From Firmicutes bacterium CAG:170 (GTDB lineage Bacteria; Bacillota; Clostridia; Oscillospirales; Oscillospiraceae), in NCBI GenBank assembly GCA_000436735.1, contig FR887224.1, positions 24,526 through 32,497 of the forward strand: a DNA stretch of 7,972 nt, read 5' to 3'. Position 1 is the first letter of the stretch; each line of letters opens with the position of its first letter. The notes beneath the pieces were generated by a model. It was not told the DNA's origin. It worked only from the letters and a program-made list of their open reading frames with translations, and did not search any database. Positions 1 to 7,900 of the stretch are shown here, piece after piece. The translations under genes were made by a program, and so were the position numbers.

Positions 1-558
1 GCCGCGCTCATAATTGTCGGCTGCTGCCGCATAACTGAGCCTGCGCAGGATCATCACCCCTCCGATCTCGAGGGTCAGCTTCCGTTTGCCTCCATGCGGG
101 ACCTTGCCTCTGCGGACGGCACGGCTGTGACCGATTACCGGGAGAGCATGACGGGCATGGGCTTTAACCTTGTCGAGCTGCACTCCGACTGGCTCGCGCC
201 GTCCATGATCGACTACCACGAGGTCGCGGACGTGACCCGCGCCGACGGCAGCGTTCTGCGCGGCGGGCTGTATATCGACTATTACGAGACGGCTTCGCCG
301 TGGCTGGCGCGGCAGCTGCTGCGGGAATACCACGCCATTGCCCGCCGTGACCGCAGCTATATGCCGCTGGACGCGCCGGAGGTGGACGGCTGCACGCTGA
401 CCGCCTATGAGGGAACGCTCCACTTCCCCGTCGTCCTGATCCAGCGCGGAAACGTGTTCCTGTATGCATATTTCTACCAGTTCGACGATCCGGGCAGCTA
501 TATCCTGCCGCTGGACGAGTGGATCGGCATTCTGGCCCGGAGCTTACAGGATGCCTGA
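1..558 (+). CDS. Putative lipoprotein of unknown family, 5'-truncated
   Basis: The frame is open from the first base to a TGA at 556-558, giving 185 visible residues. The start codon lies left of the window. An internal ATG at 94 is in the same frame but has no clear ribosome binding site, and the reading frame before it looks like protein, so I treat the gene as partial. The first residues read AALIIVGCC, which resembles the end of a lipoprotein signal peptide with an IVGC lipobox; the Cys at visible residue 8 would be the lipidated residue and the mature protein would sit on the outer face of the membrane. The rest is a compact, acidic, aromatic-rich domain (for example GGLYIDYYETASPWLARQL near residues 84-102 and FLYAYFYQFDDPGSY near 150-164) with no catalytic motif I can name. 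It is convergent with the YibE/F gene and ends 15 bases before a terminator hairpin. I do not recognise the family; the lipoprotein assignment is inferred from a partial signal peptide. Confidence 0.72.
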   Translation, partial: AALIIVGCCRITEPAQDHHPSDLEGQLPFASMRDLASADGTAVTDYRESMTGMGFNLVELHSDWLAPSMIDYHEVADVTRADGSVLRGGLYIDYYETASPWLARQLLREYHAIARRDRSYMPLDAPEVDGCTLTAYEGTLHFPVVLIQRGNVFLYAYFYQFDDPGSYILPLDEWIGILARSLQDA

Positions 559-572
559 GTCAAAGCATGGAA

Positions 573-617
573 ATGTCCCCGGATACGCTGTATCCGAGGA
601 CATCTTTTTATTTTTTT
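573..617 (+). terminator. Intrinsic terminator after the lipoprotein gene
   Basis: The arm at 573-585 pairs with 591-603 over 13 positions with a single mismatch (C579/A597), leaving a five-base loop at 586-590. It is followed on the plus strand by a T-rich run at 605-617 broken by one A. This is a classic rho-independent terminator for the plus-strand gene ending at 558. On the minus strand the bases after the hairpin are only TTTCC, so it would be a weaker terminator for the YibE/F gene, though it sits right after that gene's stop too. The T-run overlaps the YibE/F stop codon and its last two lysine codons. Confidence 0.85.
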
Positions 618-1810
618 GCAGCCTTCTGCGGCCCCATCATCTGCGAAGCCAGCAGCGCGACCAGCGGTACCGTCAGGATAATGCCGATGGAGCCTGCCAG
701 TCCGCGGATCAGCTCGATCGCAATGGCGTCGGTGTTGAAGATCTGAATGAGCGGATAGTCAAAGATCTGGCACAGCAGCAGCAGATTCAGCGACGAGCCG
801 GAAAACGCCAAAATCAGCGTGTTCGCCATCGTGCCCATCGCGTCCTTGCCGATGTTCATCCCCGAACGGAAGAGCTTGCCGATGTTCATCCCCGAACTTA
901 AGAGCGCCTTGCGCGGCAGCGCAGGATTCAGCTCCCGCAGCTCCCAGCACGCGGAGGAAATGGACATGGCCACGTCCATGACCGCTCCGAGCGACGCGAT
1001 CAGAATTCCGCTGACAAACAATCCGCTGATGTGGATATCGCGGTCCAGCGACCGCAGCACCAGCTCCTCCGCCTCCGACATATTGAAGCCGTTCAGCGGC
1101 GAGATCACGCAGAACAGCGCTGCAAACAGGCCCGCCGCCGCCACGCCGCCGACGCATCCGAGCGTCGCGCAGAGCGTCTTTTTGCTGATACCGGTCAGGA
1201 GCAGCAGCGAAGCGCCCGTCGTCAGCACAACGATCAGAATGGTGATCCAGACCGGATCTGCGCCACGCAGGATCATCGGCACCTGAATGAACCAGATACA
1301 GGCCAGCGTATACAGCAGGCCCGCCAGCGCCATCAGGCCCTTCTTCCGCCCGATCACGACCAGCAGCGCCGCAAACACGAGCGCAAGGCCCGCCAGCACC
1401 GGCGCGCGGTCATAGTTTGGCACGGACACGACATACGGCTGTCCGTCGTCGTCCACGTCCAGGCGGACAATGATCCGCGTGCCCTCACGGGCGTCCACAT
1501 TGGTATAGATGGTCAGGTAGTTGATGGTTTCGAGCCGAACACCCTTCCATTCGCCGGTCAGGATCTCGACCTCGAGCTGCTGCTGTCCGATCCTGCGGCC
1601 CTCGGTCCAGTCCTGTGCCTCGCCGTCATCCTCCTGCACGTCCACAACGCGCGCGACGGCAAATTTCCGCTTCCGGGCCGCCGACGCCTCGCGGTCAGTC
1701 TCCGTCGCACAGAGAACAGCCGCCCATGAGATCAGCAGCAGCACCAGCAGCGCTCCGATCCCGATCTCCAGCCAGCGCCGCCTGCTCAGTTTTCTTTTCT
1801 TTTCTTCCAT
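608..1810 (-). CDS. YibE/F family multi-pass membrane protein
   Basis: This is a 400-residue integral membrane protein of the YibE/F-like family, whose molecular function is not established. I chose ATG at 1810 because AAAAGGAG lies at 1816-1823, five bases upstream; an in-frame ATG at 1864 would add 18 residues but abuts a hairpin and has no ribosome binding site. A basic N-terminus (EEKKRKLSRRR) precedes a first membrane segment at about residues 14-35. An extracytoplasmic domain follows at about 36-136, including the stretch LEVEILTGEWKG typical of the family. Further hydrophobic segments lie near 137-154, 158-181, 187-208, 212-237, 261-285, 326-347 and 364-388. The region from ISGLFVSGILIASLGAVMDV (261-280) to GTMANTLILAF (326-336) is the family's conserved core. 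The motif SGMNIGK occurs twice, at 306-312 and 316-322, by a 30-bp tandem duplication. It ends in basic residues (AAKK). The large surface-protein gene lies upstream on the same strand, 96 bases away, separated by a hairpin. Family assignment is by remembered motifs. Confidence 0.9.
   Translation of the reverse strand: MEEKKRKLSRRRWLEIGIGALLVLLLISWAAVLCATETDREASAARKRKFAVARVVDVQEDDGEAQDWTEGRRIGQQQLEVEILTGEWKGVRLETINYLTIYTNVDAREGTRIIVRLDVDDDGQPYVVSVPNYDRAPVLAGLALVFAALLVVIGRKKGLMALAGLLYTLACIWFIQVPMILRGADPVWITILIVVLTTGASLLLLTGISKKTLCATLGCVGGVAAAGLFAALFCVISPLNGFNMSEAEELVLRSLDRDIHISGLFVSGILIASLGAVMDVAMSISSACWELRELNPALPRKALLSSGMNIGKLFRSGMNIGKDAMGTMANTLILAFSGSSLNLLLLCQIFDYPLIQIFNTDAIAIELIRGLAGSIGIILTVPLVALLASQMMGPQKAAKK
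845..904 (-). repeat. In-frame 30-bp tandem duplication within the YibE/F gene
   Basis: Two adjacent 30-bp units, 845-874 and 875-904, are identical except for two neighbouring bases (gg at 868-869 against tt at 898-899). They encode residues 303-312 (LLSSGMNIGK) and 313-322 (LFRSGMNIGK). The frame is kept and the flanking sequence is normal for the family. As I recall the family, this motif occurs once and runs straight into a DxMGTM sequence, so one copy here appears to be extra. Confidence 0.9.
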
Positions 1811-1815
1811 GAAAG

Positions 1816-1823
1816 CTCCTTTT
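1816..1823 (-). promoter_or_regulatory. Ribosome binding site that sets the YibE/F start
   Basis: On the minus strand the sequence AAAAGGAG is followed by a five-base spacer (CTTTC) and ATG at 1810. It matches the anti-Shine-Dalgarno consensus well and decides between the ATG at 1810 and the upstream in-frame ATG at 1864. Confidence 0.85.
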
Positions 1824-1864
1824 GCATCCGCCGCCGCTGTCCGTGCGGACGGCAATTGAAACAT

Positions 1865-1892
1865 CGCCCCACCGGCCGGAGCCGGTGGGGCG
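1865..1892 (-). terminator. GC-rich hairpin, likely terminator of the surface-protein gene
   Basis: The arm at 1865-1876 is a perfect 12-bp inverted complement of 1881-1892, with a four-base loop (cgga on the plus strand). It begins 14 bases after the TGA stop (1907-1909) of the large minus-strand gene. On the minus strand the following bases are ATGTTTCAATT, so the U-tract is short and interrupted; a TTTT run precedes the stem instead. Position and stability argue for a terminator, but the poor U-tract leaves room for partial read-through into the YibE/F gene. The rest of the gap, 1811-1864, shows no convincing promoter boxes. Confidence 0.7.
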
Positions 1893-1906
1893 AAAACGCT
1901 TGGAAA

Positions 1907-4900
1907 TCAGCCCTTCAGATACCGGTGAATGATCGCGGCGACCTGTGCGCGCGTTGCGTTGGACTTGGGCGAAAGCTTGTTGTTCGCACCCTTCAGCAGT
2001 CCTTCGTCAACCGCCCAGTTCATTGCGTCAACCGCGTAGCTGGAAACGGAGGCAGCGTCCTTGAAGCCGTCCAGATTGCCGGAAGCGGCTGCCGTGCTCC
2101 AGCCCTTGTACTGCGTGTAGCGGTACAGGATCGCAGCCAGCTGCTCACGCGTGACAGGATCGTTCGGGCCGAACTTGCCGTTGCCATAGCCCTTGACGAT
2201 CTCCTTCTCCGCGGCCCATGCAACTGCCTCGGTGTACCATCTGCCGCTTTCCACGTCGTTGAAGTCGGAGCTGCGGTAGCCGGCGGGCTCGCCCTCGATG
2301 CGGTAGAGGATCTTGACGATCATCGCACGGGTGAGCGTCTCGTTGGGCGCGAATTCGCGCTTGCTGACGCCGTCCATGATGCCCTCGTTGTAGACATACT
2401 CCACATCCTTGTAGAACCAGTCGCCCTTGGTCACATCGTCGAAGCGCATCGAATCGCCGATGGCGTCAATGATGCCGGGGATCGCACCGGCAGCCATCCA
2501 GTGCGCGTAGAAGATCTTGTCGCCGCTGTCGGCAGCGGAGATCTCCGTCACGCGGATGTTGTTCGCCGTGAACCAGCCGAGGAAGATGTAGTTTCTTCTG
2601 GTCACATCGGTGGGCAGGACCGCGCCGACGCCCTCAATGTAAGCCGTCACGTTGCCGGAGTTGATCGTGCCGCCGTCCGTGACGAGGGTCACGCTCCAGA
2701 TCTTGCTGTCGGACTTGCTGCAAACCACATCGTCGCGGTCGCGGATACGGATACGCGGATAGACCGGCGTGCCGTCGGACAGGACGAAGGTGTTGTCGTA
2801 GGAGGCCAGGCCGACTGCCTCGACCTGATTGCCGATGACTGCGTTCTGGACTTCCTTGTCCTTGGTGATGTAGCCGTCGATGAAGATACGGGTCTCATTG
2901 CCTGCGGCATCCTTGACCATGATGGTCTGGATCTTGCCCTCGGCCTCTTCGACTCTGGTGATGGTGCCCTTGACACGAACAAGCGTGCCGAGCACGGAGC
3001 CGTCATTGACCTGCGCAGCCGTGACATCCAGAGGAGCCGGAGCCTCGGCGTCCGCGATCTTTTCGATCTTGGTCACCGCGATCTGGCGCTCGCCCTGATA
3101 AGAGGAGGTCGTGCCGGTGATGCGGACCTTGTCGCCGATCTTGAAGTTGCCTGCGACCGGGAAGGCGTTGATACCGGCGGTGTTGTCCTGCACATAGATG
3201 CAGTCGAAGAACGCGGTATCCTTGTCATAGCCGGAGGCGTTGGAGGTCACGATGCCCTCGATGGTGTACTTGACACCCTCGTCCTTCTCTGCCTGCACGT
3301 CGGAGATCTTATCGATCTGCGTCTGGTTGAGCATGGACAGAAGGTTCTGGCAGATCTTGTAGTTGGAGTAGTTCTTCTCCGCGCCGTTGTCCGAAGCCTG
3401 ATACTGGACCTCGAAGTTCGACATGAAGGCCGCGCCGGAAACGACGATCAGGCCCTTGCCCTCGAGCTGCTCGGACGCCATGACCATCAGGCGGTCGTCA
3501 TTATCCGCGAAGGTGTACTTCGGGGTAGCTGCGCCGCCAAGGCCGTCCTTGTCAACGTCCACGGAGTAGGTCGTCGCGTGGCCATAGACCGCGGGGCTGA
3601 CCGTCGCGGGCATCGTGGAGGTCGGGTTGCCGCTGGCGTCAACCGCATAGATGGAGGCGCCGCCGTAGTGGCTGAAGCGCTCGGTGTAGAGCTTGTCGAA
3701 CGGATGCTCCGCGTCAAACTCCACGCCCTTCAGAAGCGGGTTGTCCATATTGTAGGCCGAGAAGTAGAGTCTCCACTTATCGACGCCGTCCGCTGCGGAG
3801 CGAACATCGTCATAGGTCGCGTCGTCGGAGATACGGAGGCTGGAGCCAAGGGCCGCCAGAACCTCGTTCTGCGTCGCAGCCATGTGCTTGATAGCCGGAT
3901 TGTTCTGAATGACCGGGTAGTTCTCGTAGTTGTCGGACCAGCCGGCAAGCACGACCATGCCGCCATTCTCGTTGAACGCCTTGATCGCGTTCAGCTCTGC
4001 CTCGGAATAGGTTCTGGGATCCGTCTGCGCGTCCGCCAGACGACGGGACGGAGCCGTCAGGATCAGGCCCTTAAACTTGGCGTTGCCGCAGGCCGCGATC
4101 AGCTCCTCGCTGGTCTTGAGCATGACCGTGCGCACGGAATAGCCCGCAGCCAGCTCGCCGAAGTTGCCCATGGAATCCTTGTAGTTGCCCGCAACATACT
4201 CGTTGTAGTGGGATGCGTCGATGCCGATGTAGACGAGCTTACCAGCATCCAGAACGTCGAGCACAACGTCCTTCGTGAAGGTGTATTCCTTGCCGTCCTG
4301 CTCGATCACGGCGGTGATCTTGACCGTCATGACACGGGCCTTGGTCGGGGTATACTTGAACTCCACATCCTGCGTGCTGCTTGCAGCCAGCGCGATGGCG
4401 TCCGTCACAGTGCCGATCGTCTCATTGCCGATGGTATAGGTGATGGACTTGATCGTCGCGGGCTTGGCCTCGCTGTTGAAGAACGTGGTGGTGATGGTCA
4501 GCTCTTCGTCGGTGACCGGCGTAGAGGTGCCGCACTCAGCCTTGGAGATGCCGAGCTTGAGCGATTCGCCGACCCACACAGGAGCGGTCACGGCCAGATC
4601 GCCGTCGCCCTCGGTGACGCGGACGAAGTAATAGGTGTACTCGGGATCGAGCGTGACGCTGACGGAGCCCTTGGCGAGATCCGCGGCATTGTCCCAGGTA
4701 TAGGCGACCTTGCCGGAGTTGGCGACCAGCTCGACCTTGGCGATGGAATCGGTACGGTCGGGATCGTTGAAGGAGACCTCAAAGCTCAGCTTTTCCGGAA
4801 CGTCGATGATGGAGCCCATCATGTTGCCGTTGACGGTGTAGTCCAGCTCAAGGTTCTTGTCCTCGGTGGCGTACATGCGGCGGTTGCGGATCGCCTCATA

Positions 4901-7900
4901 GATGCCGTTCTCGGTGAAGTCGTCGGTCAGGACGACGTCGCGGGCGTCGTTGGCGTTGCCCCAACGGCCCTTGTGGTTATCCTGGTTGTTGGTCGGTGCG
5001 ACGTGCCAGCCCTTGTCGAGCGCCATAATGTACTGCTCGTAGCTGGGATAGTAGCCGCCCGCGCCGATCTGGCCTTCACCGTTGCCGACTTCGACCATGT
5101 ACATACGGGTGTCGATCACGGCATCCCAATAACCGAAGTCAATGAAGTTGCCGAAGGTCGTGCCCGGATGGTTGAACTGGCTCAGTGCGTTGGCGCCCTC
5201 GGACTGAGAAAGGAGCTTGTAGTAGGCCTGCAGGCCGGCGTCCTTGGTCTTGTTGTTGAGCGTCGAATTGTTGCGTGAAACGATGCCGGGGGTGTTGAAG
5301 GTATTGATATGGCCGGGGCCGCCGGACCACGTCATCTCAAAGCCCGCCATGGCGACCATGCTGCCCGCGTTTTCCGCGTTGAACGCAGCGACAGCGTCCT
5401 TGTAGCTCTTCCAGGTCTGCTGACTGGAAGCGGAGGCCAGGGACATGTCGTAGAGCGCACCCTCGGGGTTCGCGGCGCTGGTGGTGTCAAAATAGTTGGA
5501 GTGATCGGTGAACGCGACGAAGTCAACGTTCGCGGTATCCGGCAGATTCTTGACATAGCTCAGAGCGCTTTCCAGCGAGCCTGCGCCGTCGGAATACTGC
5601 GTATGGGAATGCAGCTGGCCGAAATAGCGCTGGAAGGTCGCCTCGCCGATGGTGAAGGACCACGTCTTGCTGGCTTCCTTGCCGTCCGCACGCTTGACCG
5701 TCACAGTCACGGTGACTCTGCCGTCCGCCAGAGCGGCAGCCGGGGTGTAGGTGACCTTGCCGTCCGCGTAGGACGCATTGACCGTCTCGTTGTTGACCGT
5801 CATGGTCACGGTGGGAGCTTCACCGGCGTTTGCGATCTCCGCAGAGATCACCGGCTTCTTTTCCGTGCCGGTCTGCGCGCCCTGCGCGGGCGTTACGTTG
5901 GAAATGACCGGCTCGTCGAGGATGTTGACGGTGTAGGACGCTCTGGCCTCGTTGCCCTTGACATCCTTGAACGCAAAGGTCAGGGTCATCTTGCTGCCGG
6001 CCTTGGCTGCTTCCTCAATGTCCGTATCAAAGACCGTGATATGGACACGGCCCTTGCCGGTGGTGAAGCCGTCCAGAACCTCCACGTCCGTGCCGCCCAT
6101 TACGCCGCCGATCAGCTTGCCCTTTTCGTCGCGGATGCTGTACTCGATCCACGGATCGTCGATCGCATAGATTGTGTCGATCTCGAGGTCAAACTCGTAA
6201 TTGCTGCCGACATAGGCCGGGAGCATGGTTTCGGGGAAGGTGATGGTGGGCTGCACGACGAGGCCGCCGTCCACATTCACGCCGTCCGCCACGGGATAGA
6301 AGAAGAAGGAGTAGAGTGTATAATCAAGCTCGCCAGTCTTGCTGTACATGCTGTAGGTCTTGAACGCGTCGGAGTAATACTCCAGCCACTGGCTGTGGCC
6401 GCTGAACTTCGCAACGCGGCTCTCCATCTCATAGCCGCCCACGCCGCCGGAGCAGGTGCGGACGAGCCAGTCGGCGTCATCAGTCGTGACGCCCTCTTCG
6501 GAGAAGTCCTTGCTGTAGAAGGCGTTGTTGCCGGTGCCGTTGGAGCAGAGGTAGCCGTAAGCCTCGCTGTAGAAGCGGAGATATTCGCCGTTCTGCTCGA
6601 CGGTAAAGACGACCGCGCCGTTGGCCGGGACAGCCTTGCCGTTCTCGATCACAGCCGCAGCCTTTTCAATGGACTGCGTGTCGTTCTCTGCCGCCAGAAC
6701 CGCCTGTGCGTTCTGGTTGTAGATCACGAACTTGTCGCCGGGCTTCGGCAGATCGCCGGAGGGCTGATCGGAGCCGTCGTCCACGACCAGATAGAACTGC
6801 TGCGCAAACAGGGCCTCGTCGCCGATCTTGCCGTAGCTGCTCCAGTTATTCTTATCCGCATACCACTCCAGATAGTTGCCGCGCACGGCATTCTGGATGT
6901 AGAAGCAGTTTTCCGTCGCCGCAGGTGTGACATTCCATGCGTCGTTGACCTTATCGAGCGGCGTGCTGGTATAGCCCGTATCCATGGAGAGCTTCTTGCC
7001 CTCGCTGGTGGAGAAGGTGTAGGTGCCGTCCTCGTTGACGCCGACCGTCCAGATGTCGGCCTTGGTATAGCCGGACAGCTTGCCGTCTGCCAGCGTCACG
7101 TCCGTACCCTTGTTATAGAAGCCGGAGTATTCCGTGGACAGGGCCTTCATGTTGGCCGGGTTGAAGACCACGACCGTATCGCCTGCGGACAGGCTGGTCA
7201 CGATGCCGCTCTTGCGGACGCGGTAGAACGCCTGCGCAAACAGGGCCTCGTCGCCGATCTTGCCATAGCTGCTCCAGTTGTTCTTTTCAGCGAACCACTC
7301 CAGATAGCTGCTACGCCCGGTGTTCTGGATGTAGTAGCAGCCATCCGTTGCTGCCGGAAGCACGTTCCATGCGGTGTTCACCTTGTCGAGCGGGGTGCTG
7401 GAGAACTGCGTGTCCATGGAGAGCTTCTTGCCCTCGCTGGTGGAGAAGGTGTAGGTGCCGTCCTCGTTGACGCCGACCGTCCAGATGTCCGCATCCGTAT
7501 AGCCGGTGAGCGTACCGTTCGTCAGCGTGACGTCCGTGCCCTTGTTATAGAAGCCGCTGTATTCGGTGGAAAGCGCCTTCATGTTGGCAGGGTTGTAAAT
7601 AACGACCTGCTCGCCGTCCTTGAACAGCGCGCTGGGCGTCGGCTCGGGGCCGGGATCAGGCTCCGTGCTGGAGTCCACGACCAGATAGAGCTGCTGCTCA
7701 AAGGCGTCGCCCGTTCCGGTGTAGGCGCTCCAGGTACCAAACTTCTCCTGGAACTGCATACGGTACTTATCCGTGCGGCCGGTGTTGTCGATATAATAGG
7801 TCGCTTCCTTGCCGTCTACGGCGTTGAGCTTCCAGCTCTGGTTCACATCGTCCAGCGGGGTGCTGGTGAAGCCGGTACCCATGGAGAGCTTCTTGCCCTC

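Noticed and set aside
464..901. Plus-strand open frame overlapping the end of the lipoprotein gene and the 3' part of the YibE/F gene
   Set aside because: Its product is a low-complexity Gln/Arg-rich sequence, it runs through the terminator hairpin, and both overlapped genes have much better protein evidence.
1839..1850. Small inverted repeat (gtcc/ggac) between the hairpin and the YibE/F ribosome binding site, considered as an operator
   Set aside because: The stem is only four base pairs around a four-base loop, expected by chance in GC-rich DNA, and there is no promoter next to it.
1811..1864. An 18-residue N-terminal extension of the YibE/F protein from ATG at 1864
   Set aside because: The ATG lies directly against the hairpin with no ribosome binding site, whereas ATG at 1810 has AAAAGGAG at an ideal distance and gives a normal basic N-terminus before the first membrane segment.
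3329..4252. An active glutamine amidotransferase or peptidase in the alpha/beta domain
   Set aside because: The fold pattern fits, but no nucleophile-elbow Cys or Ser with matching His and Glu can be seen, so only the fold is claimed.
1856..5278. A 1140-codon open frame on the plus strand, opposite the large surface gene
   Set aside because: It is in exact codon register with the minus-strand gene, so its stops would need TTA, CTA or TCA codons there, which this GC-rich gene hardly uses; it ends exactly where the sense strand has a TCA serine codon (5276-5278). The translation is an Arg/Val/Asp/Gly-rich string with no domain, while the minus strand has clear PHP, OB and SLH domains.
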